From: Hymenobacter psychrophilus
GTDB lineage: Bacteria; Bacteroidota; Bacteroidia; Cytophagales; Hymenobacteraceae
Assembly (NCBI RefSeq): GCF_900107135.1
Contig: NZ_FNOV01000005.1
Span: 1-64,000 of the forward strand
Direction: 5' to 3'
Length of the DNA stretch: 64,000 bases
Part shown: piece after piece, positions 35,195 through 42,896 of the stretch
How the letters are laid out: every line of letters starts with the position of its first letter
Numbering within the stretch: the first letter of the stretch is position 1
Program-made: the position numbers and the translations under genes
The notes under the pieces: generated by a model
The model's database searches: none
Told to the model about the DNA's origin: nothing
What the model saw: the letters and a program-made list of their open reading frames with translations, nothing else

Positions 35195-37030
35195 TTACAG
35201 CGCATCGCCCCGCAGCTGGCGGAAGCGCTTGCGGGCTTCGGCCACGTAGATGCTGCCGGGGTATTTGGTGATGAGCTGCTGATAAAGCTGCTGGGCCTTT
35301 TCGCGGTCCTGCAGGTTTTCCTGCTGAATGCTGGCGGCCAGAAACAGGGCGTCGTCGCTGAGCACATCGTATTTCGGGTTGCTGGTAATGCGCTCCAGGG
35401 TGCTGAGGGCTCCGGCGTAGTCGCTGGTGCGGCGCAGCAGCTGGGCCTTCAGGTACCAGGCCTCATCCTGCAGGGCGTGGCCGGAGTATTTTACCAGCAG
35501 CGCGTCGAGGCCGCGCAGGGCCTCGGGCAGCTTGTTCTGGAACACCAGCTGCTCGATAGTAGCGTAGTCGCGCAGGGCCACGCCAGCCGTGTCCTGGGCA
35601 GTGTTGTCGGTGATGAGCAGGCTGAGCTGCATGGCGTCGTTGGCAATTTCGCGGGTGGTAGCCTGCTTGAGGATGTCGAGGTGCGACTTGGCCAGCTTGA
35701 AGTCGCCGGCGAAATAGCTGAGGCGGGCGTTGCGCAGCTTGGCGTCGTAGCCCAGCGGCGTGTCCTTGTGCGACTTCTCGACCTGCGAGTACAGGAGAGT
35801 GGCTTCCCAAGGCTCGGCCCGCAGCACGTAAATGTCGGCCAGGTCAATTTTGGCCTGGTCCACCACATCACTGCTGGCGCGGGGCAGGGCAATTACCTCC
35901 TCCAGCAGCTTCATGGCCGGCGCCTGCTCGCCCAGCTGGAAGGCCAGCAGCGCGGCCATGCTGCGCAGCACGGGGGCCGTTTCGGGCGTGCGGCCCAGGT
36001 CGGTGAGCACCTGCTCGTACTCTTTCAGCAGACCCCGCAGCTGGGCTTGGTTTACCGGGTAGGTGGTGCGCACCTGGTCTTCGCGGGCCTGCACGAGGCG
36101 CTGGCGGGCCAGGGCATAAAAGGGCTGGCCGGCGTACTCGCGGGTAACGTACTCGAAGCCCTCGATGGCACTTTCGTAGTCTTTGTTACGGCGGGCAATT
36201 TCGGCCACCTCCAGCACCCGGCGGCCTTGGGTGCGGGCCCGCCGGTCGAGGGCCTTGGCCTGCACCAGGGCCCCGGTAAAGTCGCGGCGCTGCACCTGCA
36301 GCCACAGCAGCAGCTCGCTGTATACAGCGCGGTCGGGGTTGCGCTGCACCAGCGTCAGCAGCTCCTTTTCGAGGGTGGCGAAGGCCGCCTCGTCCTGCAG
36401 ATTGTTCTGGAGCATGTTGCGCACGAAGGGCAGCTGCTGCTCATCATCGCGCACCAGGCGCAGGGTTTCCACCAGCACCTTATCGGTCTGGCCCTGCCGG
36501 GTATAGAGCTGGATGAGCTGGGGTGCGTACTCGGTTTCGTTGCCCGCCAGCTGCCGCCCGCGCAGGTAGGTGCGGGTGGTCCAGGCGGGCAGGTTGGCCT
36601 GCTGAAAGCTGGTAGCCACGGGCACCACCTGGTCGGGGTTGAGCTGCTGCACGACCCGCTCCCACTGCTTGCCCGCCGCCGCCGAGTCGCCGGCAGTGGC
36701 CGAAATCAGGCCCAGCGTCACGCCCAGCGGCTGGTCCTGGGGGCGCTGCTTGATGGCGCGCTTCACCAGCTTCTCGGCGTCCTTGGTGCGCTTGAGGCCC
36801 TGCAGGGCGGCCAGGTAGTCGGGCAGCACGTTGGGGGCCGTCTGCTCATCGGTGCGCAGGCGGCCGAACAGGTAGGCGGCCTTCTCGTGCTCGCCCTTGC
36901 GCTCGTACTCGCGGGCCAGCTGAATGCTACTGTCTTCGGCCGGCGCCTGGGCCCGGGCGGCCGGGGCGGCGGCCGTCAGCAGCGCCAGCAGGCCGGCTCG
37001 GCGTATCATTCCACGCAACTGATTCTTCAT
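35195..37030 (-). CDS. Exported TPR-repeat protein
   Basis: 611 residues. A signal peptide (about 1-28, LTAAAPAARAQAP) is followed by repeated TPR helices throughout, for example SSIQLAREYERKGEHEKAAYLFG and QQLYQQLITKYPGSIYVAEARKRFRQLRG. No catalytic domain. It is probably a periplasmic scaffold for envelope assembly. It lies at the end of the coaX-to-PpiD envelope run on the same strand, with a 303-base repeat-bearing gap at 37031-37333. The specific partners are unknown. Confidence 0.85.
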   Translation of the reverse strand: MKNQLRGMIRRAGLLALLTAAAPAARAQAPAEDSSIQLAREYERKGEHEKAAYLFGRLRTDEQTAPNVLPDYLAALQGLKRTKDAEKLVKRAIKQRPQDQPLGVTLGLISATAGDSAAAGKQWERVVQQLNPDQVVPVATSFQQANLPAWTTRTYLRGRQLAGNETEYAPQLIQLYTRQGQTDKVLVETLRLVRDDEQQLPFVRNMLQNNLQDEAAFATLEKELLTLVQRNPDRAVYSELLLWLQVQRRDFTGALVQAKALDRRARTQGRRVLEVAEIARRNKDYESAIEGFEYVTREYAGQPFYALARQRLVQAREDQVRTTYPVNQAQLRGLLKEYEQVLTDLGRTPETAPVLRSMAALLAFQLGEQAPAMKLLEEVIALPRASSDVVDQAKIDLADIYVLRAEPWEATLLYSQVEKSHKDTPLGYDAKLRNARLSYFAGDFKLAKSHLDILKQATTREIANDAMQLSLLITDNTAQDTAGVALRDYATIEQLVFQNKLPEALRGLDALLVKYSGHALQDEAWYLKAQLLRRTSDYAGALSTLERITSNPKYDVLSDDALFLAASIQQENLQDREKAQQLYQQLITKYPGSIYVAEARKRFRQLRGDAL

Positions 37031-37201
37031 GCAGAGCTAACGAGTTGAGACGGCGGGAAAGTGCCGGAACTGAATTTCGGATAGTTGTTCTCACGTGGTA
37101 CCTCCCCCCCGGCCCCTTCTCCGAAAAAGGAGAGGGCGAGCCAGTTGAACCAGAAGGGTGTACGGGCTTGAGAATTGCGCTGGGTACTAGCTTAAAGATA
37201 C

Positions 37202-37296
37202 TGTCATCCTGACGAAGGAAGGACCTTATCCTGCAAAACTAAACCAGCATTCTGGTCGGTCTTGCAGGATAAGGTCCTTCCTTCGTCAGGATGACA
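37202..37296. repeat. GTCAT palindromic repeat (GTCATCCTGACGAAGGAAGG type)
   Basis: Perfect 35-bp arms at 37202-37236 and 37262-37296. The 37031-37333 gap holds no gene; a smaller imperfect hairpin (CCCCTTCTCC...GGAGAGGG) lies near 37112-37136. Confidence 0.92.
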
Positions 37297-37333
37297 AGCA
37301 GTTCGCGCTGCTCCGTCACCTATGTTCTACGCT

Positions 37334-39463
37334 TTAAAAGAACTTGGCGCGGTTGTCTTTAACGTCGGCGTGCTGCTTGAGGGCCTCGAAGATGAGGCCG
37401 TCGGTGCGGGCCACGCGCTGGGCCGTGAGCTGCTGGCGGGCGGCGGCTACATCAGTCGTTGGCGGGGCAGGCTGCATGCTGGTGGGCTCTACCACAAACA
37501 CGCCCTGCTCGCCGGCAATCGGGGCCGACTTCTGGCCTACTTTCAAACCAAAGGCGCGACCAACGGCGGTAGGCTCGCTGCCAACGCCGGCAATCATGCC
37601 CTGACCCAGTACCACGTTGTCGGCGGTTTTTACCTGGGCGGTGGGGCCGTAGGCCTGGGCCATCTGCTCGAGCGTGCCCTTGGCACCGCTCAGTTTCTGC
37701 TTGATCTGCTCAGCCTTCAGCTCGTTGCGCACCAGGGCGGTAATCTCGGGCTTGATGCTGGCCAGGTCGGCCGTACCCTTGCTCCGTTCGCCGGTCAGCA
37801 CGGCCACCACATAAGTGTCGCCGATTTCGAACACGCGCGATACGTCGCCCACGGCTTTGGCACCGGGGCCTTCCGAGTCGTCGGCACCGTAGGCCCAGCG
37901 CACCAGGGCGCGGGCTTCCTGCAGGTTGTTTACGGCCTGGTCGCCGCGGCCGAGGTTCTTGGCTTCGGCTTTCTGCAGGTTCTTATCGGCGGCTACTGCC
38001 TTGCGGAACGACTCCAGGTCGGCCGACTGGCCTTTCAACTCCTGGGCCTTGTTATAGGCTGCGTCGCGGGTGCTTTCGGTGGGCTGAATGGTTTTCTGCA
38101 CGGTAGCCACGCGGTAGGTTTGCTTGGTGGGCACGGCGGTTACCTTGATGATGTGGTAGCCAAACGAGGTTTTCACGAGGTTGGGCAGCAGGCCGAGCGC
38201 CGAAGCGCCGAACACGGCCTTTTCGAACTCAGGTACCATGCGGCCCTGCTGGAACCAGCCCAGGTCGCCGCCAGTAGCGGTGGTGCCGTCCGAGCCGTAC
38301 TGGCGGGCCATATCGGCGAAGTTCGCGCCGCCTTTAATCTTACCGAGCACTTCCGTAGCCTTGGCCTTGGCAGCAGCCTCGGCTTCGGGCGTAGCGCCGT
38401 CGGTCTTGATGAGGATGTGGCTGGCGCGGGCCGCAGCTTGGGCACCGGTTTTCTGGCCCGTTACCTTATAGAGCGAGTAGGTGCCGTTTTCGGCGTAGGG
38501 GCCGTACACTTTGCCTTCCTGCAGCGGCAGTTGCTCGCGTAACTTCTCGGGCATATCGGCGGCCGAAAGGTAGGCCGGGGCGGTGGCGTTGTCGGAGTTG
38601 AGCTTTACAAACACCGAGTCGGCGGGGGCCGAAGCGAACTGGGTAGCCAGCTCGTTCACCGTTTTGCCGATTTCAGTGCTGTCTTCCACCGAAGCCGTTA
38701 CCGGGATGGTCACGTACTCCAGGCTGCGGCCGTCTTCCACTTTAAAGCGGCCCTGGTTTTTATCGATGTAGGCCTGCAGCTGCTCGTCGGTCACTTTCAC
38801 GCTCGAGTCGGAGAGGGCGAAGTAGGGCACGTACAGGTAACGCAGCCCCACCTGGGCTTGCAGGCCCTCGTTGAAGCGCTTGGCTTCCACCGAAGTTACG
38901 TAGGTGCTCATTTTGAGCAGGTTCGTGTATTTCTGACCCAAGCGCTCGGGGCGCAGGTTCTGCTCGAACGAGGCGAAGGCAGCCTGTGCCTGCGGGTCCA
39001 TCTTGTCGAGGTTGCGCAGGTACTCCTTCACCTTCAGCACATCAAACTGGCCGGTCGAGTCGGTGAATGCTTGGCGGATGCTGGGATGCACATTGGTACC
39101 CTGCACCATATCGGTCAGCTCGTCGTCCGAAACGGTGAGGCCGAGCTTATCGAACTGCTTCTGGAAGGCAATGCGGTAGAGCAGCTGGTTCCAGGCCTGC
39201 TCGCGCAGGTAACCCATGGCCTGCTCGTCGGGCTGGCGGCCCTGCTGCTGGATGAAGGACTGCTTGGCCTGCTCCAGGGTAGCGTTGAATTCGTCGTAGT
39301 CGATTTTCTGCCCCGCAATTTCACCCACCGAGCGGTCGTTGCGGCCGAAGAAGCTGTTCTGCCCCGTAAACAGGTCGCCGCCCACCATAAACAGGAGCAG
39401 TCCGATGACGATAGCGCCAACGGCCCAGCCCGATTTTTCGCGGATTGTATTAATTAATGCCAT
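37334..39463 (-). CDS. SurA/PpiD-type periplasmic peptidyl-prolyl isomerase
   Basis: 709 residues from the ATG at 39463 (MALINTIREKSGWAVGAIVI). One N-terminal membrane helix is followed by a SurA_N chaperone domain (about 40-190, DYDEFNATLEQAKQSFIQQQ). A parvulin domain lies near 345-440 (ASHILIKTDGATPEAE, GGDLGWFQQGRMVPEFEKAV), with a second degenerate region after it. It folds periplasmic and outer-membrane proteins and is anchored to the inner membrane. The upstream ATG at 39517 adds only unlike residues. It ends the coaX-porin-lptC run. Confidence 0.92.
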   Translation of the reverse strand: MALINTIREKSGWAVGAIVIGLLLFMVGGDLFTGQNSFFGRNDRSVGEIAGQKIDYDEFNATLEQAKQSFIQQQGRQPDEQAMGYLREQAWNQLLYRIAFQKQFDKLGLTVSDDELTDMVQGTNVHPSIRQAFTDSTGQFDVLKVKEYLRNLDKMDPQAQAAFASFEQNLRPERLGQKYTNLLKMSTYVTSVEAKRFNEGLQAQVGLRYLYVPYFALSDSSVKVTDEQLQAYIDKNQGRFKVEDGRSLEYVTIPVTASVEDSTEIGKTVNELATQFASAPADSVFVKLNSDNATAPAYLSAADMPEKLREQLPLQEGKVYGPYAENGTYSLYKVTGQKTGAQAAARASHILIKTDGATPEAEAAAKAKATEVLGKIKGGANFADMARQYGSDGTTATGGDLGWFQQGRMVPEFEKAVFGASALGLLPNLVKTSFGYHIIKVTAVPTKQTYRVATVQKTIQPTESTRDAAYNKAQELKGQSADLESFRKAVAADKNLQKAEAKNLGRGDQAVNNLQEARALVRWAYGADDSEGPGAKAVGDVSRVFEIGDTYVVAVLTGERSKGTADLASIKPEITALVRNELKAEQIKQKLSGAKGTLEQMAQAYGPTAQVKTADNVVLGQGMIAGVGSEPTAVGRAFGLKVGQKSAPIAGEQGVFVVEPTSMQPAPPTTDVAAARQQLTAQRVARTDGLIFEALKQHADVKDNRAKFF

Positions 39464-39596
39464 GAACTTGAAAAAAAGCGCGGGTAGAAAATGGTGAATG
39501 AAGCGCAAAATAACCAAAAATGCTGGTCATTTGGTACATTCTCTGTCAGATAGGTAAAGCGCAATGCCCCGGCCCGGTACAACGGGCCCCGGGCCG

Positions 39597-39884
39597 CTAT
39601 TTGCGCCTCTTGGGCTTGTTGTTCGGCTTGCCGACTTTGCGGTTTACTTTCTTGATTTCGGCCAGCCGCGCGTCCTCGGCCCGCAGGTCAGCTTCCTTCT
39701 GACGCTGGCGCAGGTAGCGCAGCCAGATGATACAGCCGAACGACACCATAAACAGCCAGTAGTTGTCGTAGAGGCCGTCGAGGCCGCCGGTAGCCAGCGT
39801 GCGGAACGCGGCCACTACGAACGTAAACGCGCCGAAGACGAACAGAATGGTCTGGCTGATACCTGGGTCCCAGAATCGTTTCAT
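39597..39884 (-). CDS. Small membrane protein of the lptC/PpiD cluster
   Basis: 95 residues with two membrane helices (ISQTILFVFGAFTFVVAAFRTL and YWLFMVSFGCIIWLRYL) and a very basic C-terminal tail (KKVNRKVGKPNNKPKRRK). Its start overlaps the end of lptC by 4 bases (39881-39884), so the two are translationally coupled. No named family. The conserved position next to lptC suggests an envelope role. Confidence 0.75.
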   Translation of the reverse strand: MKRFWDPGISQTILFVFGAFTFVVAAFRTLATGGLDGLYDNYWLFMVSFGCIIWLRYLRQRQKEADLRAEDARLAEIKKVNRKVGKPNNKPKRRK

Positions 39885-40489
39885 GGCTGCGGGGCGGGGT
39901 CGGTGGAAAGCGGAACAGTGGCGGCGGGAGCCGGAGCGTCCTCCTGCATCGTAAACACGCCGGTGGGCGTTAGGATGCGGTAGCGCGAAAAATCCTGGTT
40001 GGCCGTCAGGCCCCGCCCGGTCAGCACCTCGGTGGGCGTCGTCACCTTGATGGCAGTTTCGGGCTTGGTATAGATGCTGGCCTTGTTTTGGTCGTAGAAG
40101 GCCTCCTCAGTATTCATGCGCTGCTGCTTGGGCACATTGGTTACGCGCACGTCGCCGCGAATAGTAAAAAGGTTCTGGTTGCGCTGGTAGCGGCCGTACT
40201 TGCCGGTAATCGTGTTCGCTACCGCCCTGCCCTCCTGATCCATAAACGTCAGCGCCACCCCCTCGGGATACACCCGGTCGCCCGACTCGAAGCCCTGCTC
40301 CAAGGGGGCTTTCAGGCGCACCCGCAACCGGGCCGAGTCGCTGTACAAAAGCAGCACGTTGCGGGTTTCCACGGTGGGGCCCTGGTAGTCGATAACCTTG
40401 GTCGGGGCCTCCTCGGCTTTGTGGCAGCCGGCAGCCAGCAGTGCCGTACTCAGCACCAGCCACCCCGGTATCCATTCTGCTGACTTCAT
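39881..40489 (-). CDS. lptC: LPS export ABC transporter periplasmic protein LptC (lipoprotein-like)
   Basis: 202 residues from the ATG at 40489 (MKSAEWIPGWLVLSTALLAAGCHK). The lipobox LLAAGC suggests a lipid anchor instead of the usual helix. The LptC fold is indicated by ITGKYGRYQRNQNLFTIRGDVRVTN and EEAFYDQNKASIYT. It would receive LPS from LptB2FG (lptB is at 29319). The open frame runs to 40603, but those residues lie in a hairpin-rich gap and are rejected. Upstream is the porin gene. Confidence 0.85.
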   Translation of the reverse strand: MKSAEWIPGWLVLSTALLAAGCHKAEEAPTKVIDYQGPTVETRNVLLLYSDSARLRVRLKAPLEQGFESGDRVYPEGVALTFMDQEGRAVANTITGKYGRYQRNQNLFTIRGDVRVTNVPKQQRMNTEEAFYDQNKASIYTKPETAIKVTTPTEVLTGRGLTANQDFSRYRILTPTGVFTMQEDAPAPAATVPLSTDPAPQP

Positions 40490-40502
40490 ATCTGGAGGAA
40501 AT

Positions 40503-40592
40503 TGGAAAAAGGAGCGGGGGGTAAAGGACAAAAGCCTACCGACAGGAAAATTCATCCGGCGTCCTCCATCCTTCACCCCCCGCTCCTTTCCC
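40503..40592. repeat. Imperfect hairpin between porin and lptC
   Basis: GGAGCGGGGGGTAAAGGA (about 40507-40530) pairs with TCCTTCACCCCCCGCTCC (about 40570-40587). It sits in the 106-base gap and may be a REP-like element or an intercistronic control hairpin. Confidence 0.6.
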
Positions 40593-40595
40593 CAG

Positions 40596-41960
40596 TTACT
40601 CAATCCGACGCTTGATAAACCAGCGGTTGTTGAGCGTTACGCCCAGCTGCATCCGCAGGTAGCTTTCCTGCACATTGCGCTCCGTAACATCATCGGCGAG
40701 CCGGAGCACGTCGGTGTTGCCGCGCCGCCCATACGTAAAGCCCAGGCTGATAGTAGTAGCATCGAGGGCCGAGGCCGAGGGCAGCGGCAGGGCAAAGCCC
40801 CAGCTCACGGCCCGGTCGAGCAGCACGTTGCCGCCGGGGCGGTAGGGCAGCTGCGCTACGCTAAGGCCGGCGCGGTACGTAATGCGCTTAAAATAGTGGT
40901 CGACCGACGTAGGATCGGGCGTCAGCTCGCCACCCACCGACCCGCGGTAGGTGTTGCTGAGCAGAATGCCCGACAGACCTCCCTGCTCGTCGAAGGACTT
41001 GAACTGCGACCATTGCTGCAGGCCGCCATCGAGGTTCAGGCTCCAGTTGCGGTTGTTGTCGAAGCTGACGCCCAACTGCGTCAGGGCAGGCACCTGTGCT
41101 TTGCCCTTTTCGTCGCTGCTGAGTGCGGTAGCATTAATCAGCGCCCCACTCGCGTCTTCACGCAGAATGTTGCGGCTTCGGTCGCCGTTGAGCTTGCTGC
41201 GGAAGCTGTACACCCCGCCTATGTTGTAGTTGAGCTTTTCGGTGAGCTTGCCGCGGTAGTGCAGGCCCGAGCGGAAGGCAAAATCGGAATAATGCACCTG
41301 CTGCTCATAAATAGAACGGCTGGCGCTGGCCAAGGGCAGGGTTTCGGTACCCACGCGGGTGCTGGCTTCCTGGTTGATGCTACCAAACACATAAGCCGCT
41401 GATACGCCCAATACCAGATTTTTGCGCAGCCGCACTGCATGGCTCATGTAGGCCTCGGCCAAACCGCCATTGCCCTTGTACTGGCGTTCCAGCTGCGCCG
41501 TCGGGTCGGTAGCGTTGACGATGCCGCTGTCCACCGTTTTCGATTCGTAATCGACGGTGGTATAGGGCTTGAGGCCGATGGCACCGGCCCAGGTGCGGCT
41601 GATGGGTACGGCCAGGGCCACATAGCCCAGCGTGCCGGTTCCAGTGCGCTGGCTGCTAGCATCGCTGCGCAGGGTTTTAAACTGGCCAGTGTAGCCTGCC
41701 TCAAACGTAGTGCGGCCGGTGTAGTAGAGCAACGCCGGGTTTAGCTCGTTGATGTTGGTACTGTTAGGCGCTGCCAAACCCGTACCGCCCATGCCCATCT
41801 GCCGCACGCCCCCCAGGTTCATGCTGGCGTCGCCCAGCCCCAGGCGCGAATAAGGCGAATTGCCCAAGCCCTGATTCTGGCCCAGCGCCCCCGGCGTGGC
41901 AGCCAGCAGGCCCAGCAGCGAAAGACCGCCGGCCAGACCAGCAAAATTAAGTTGCGACAT
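40596..41960 (-). CDS. Outer-membrane beta-barrel protein (FadL/PorV-like)
   Basis: 454 residues. A signal peptide (about 1-28, LLAATPGALGQNQ) is followed by GLGNSPYSRLGLGDASMNLGGVRQMGMGGTG (about 31-61), a start typical of Bacteroidota porins. Then come alternating aromatic strands of a large barrel, for example SIYEQQVHYSDFAFRSGLHY. It overlaps coaX by 14 bases at its start. It is predicted to be a FadL-like outer-membrane transporter; the substrate cannot be inferred. It lies in the coaX-porin-lptC-PpiD run. Confidence 0.8.
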   Translation of the reverse strand: MSQLNFAGLAGGLSLLGLLAATPGALGQNQGLGNSPYSRLGLGDASMNLGGVRQMGMGGTGLAAPNSTNINELNPALLYYTGRTTFEAGYTGQFKTLRSDASSQRTGTGTLGYVALAVPISRTWAGAIGLKPYTTVDYESKTVDSGIVNATDPTAQLERQYKGNGGLAEAYMSHAVRLRKNLVLGVSAAYVFGSINQEASTRVGTETLPLASASRSIYEQQVHYSDFAFRSGLHYRGKLTEKLNYNIGGVYSFRSKLNGDRSRNILREDASGALINATALSSDEKGKAQVPALTQLGVSFDNNRNWSLNLDGGLQQWSQFKSFDEQGGLSGILLSNTYRGSVGGELTPDPTSVDHYFKRITYRAGLSVAQLPYRPGGNVLLDRAVSWGFALPLPSASALDATTISLGFTYGRRGNTDVLRLADDVTERNVQESYLRMQLGVTLNNRWFIKRRIE

Positions 41961-42690
41961 GGTGTACTAAAATTCGGTGGAGCCCAATTAAAACCAACTC
42001 CGGAACAACAAAGATAGCCCCTTTCAGGCGGGCACGAAAAAATGGGGCGTCGCCGCCGGCCAGCACTACGGCCAGCTTCGGGTAACGGGCAGTGTAAGCA
42101 GCCAGCAGACCCGCTACCTCGGCCGCGGCCCCGTTCAGTACCCCACTGCGGATGGCACTTTCGGTGTCGGTACCGGTCAGGGGTATCTCGTCGGCAACCT
42201 CAGGCAGCGGGGCCACCAGTGGCAGCCGCCCGGTAAACGCGTGCAGCGCCTTAAACCGCATAGCCAGCCCCGGTGCAATACTGCCGCCCCGGAACACCTG
42301 CCCCCCTTCCACTACATCAAACTTGATGGCCGTACCGGCGTCCACAATCACCACATCGCGGCCCGGCAGCAGCCAGGCGGCTCCCACGGCCGCCGCCAGC
42401 CTATCGGCCCCCAGGGTCTGGGGTGTCGCGTAGGCGTTGGTCAGGGGCAGTGGTGTGGTGGCGGGCACAAACTCCAGCACTCGGCCCGGCACCAGCGCCC
42501 GTAGCTCGGCGGCCCAAACGGCCGTCGGCCCGGCTACCGATGCCACCACTACGTGCTCGGGGTGCAGGCGCAACACAGCTGCCCGCACCTGCGCCGACGT
42601 CTGTCCGCTAGCCCATTCCAGCAGCTCATCCCGCTCAAAACAACCGTATTTCACGGCCGTATTGCCAATATCGAGGGCGAGCGTGCGCAA
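41947..42690 (-). CDS. coaX: Type III pantothenate kinase (probable TTG start)
   Basis: 247 residues if the TTG at 42690 is used, reading MRTLALDIGNTAVKYGCFER. DIGNT is the ATP motif, GADRLAAAVGA and VDAGTAIKFDVVEGG are diagnostic, and FRGGSIAPGLAMR closes the site. It phosphorylates pantothenate without the usual CoA feedback. The only upstream ATG (42741) lies upstream of the -7 box TATTTTTG at 42722-42729, so it would not be transcribed from that promoter. The TTG gives a family-typical N-terminus. It overlaps the porin by 14 bases. Confidence 0.9.
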   Translation of the reverse strand: MRTLALDIGNTAVKYGCFERDELLEWASGQTSAQVRAAVLRLHPEHVVVASVAGPTAVWAAELRALVPGRVLEFVPATTPLPLTNAYATPQTLGADRLAAAVGAAWLLPGRDVVIVDAGTAIKFDVVEGGQVFRGGSIAPGLAMRFKALHAFTGRLPLVAPLPEVADEIPLTGTDTESAIRSGVLNGAAAEVAGLLAAYTARYPKLAVVLAGGDAPFFRARLKGAIFVVPELVLIGLHRILVHHVAT

Positions 42691-42721
42691 TGGGAGAAGT
42701 AAAAGGTTGGTAGCTGAAAGC

Positions 42722-42729
42722 CAAAAATA
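42722..42729 (-). promoter_or_regulatory. Putative -7 box for coaX
   Basis: Minus-strand TATTTTTG matches TAnnTTTG and lies 32 bases upstream of the TTG start at 42690. This supports the shorter protein. Confidence 0.45.
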
Positions 42730-42743
42730 GCGAACGGCCAAAA

Positions 42744-42842
42744 AACGTCATTCAGCGTGAAGCAAGTCGTTTCGCCTGAAGCCGTTGGTGTGTTCTGGCA
42801 ACGGCGCCGAGCGGGGTTCTTCGCTTCACGCTGAATGATGTT
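42744..42842. repeat. GTCAT palindromic repeat
   Basis: Arms AACGTCATTCAGCGTGAAGC (42744-42763) and its near-complement (42823-42842), one mismatch. Lies between coaX and the pseudouridine synthase gene. Confidence 0.88.
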
Positions 42843-42896
42843 CTTTCTGGCAGTTGATAACTCCGGGAGCCAGTTTAGGCTCCCGGGGTTGCTTGC

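Noticed and set aside
37090..37105. CACGTG word near 37090 as a second parS
   Set aside because: Flanks differ from the consensus at several positions.
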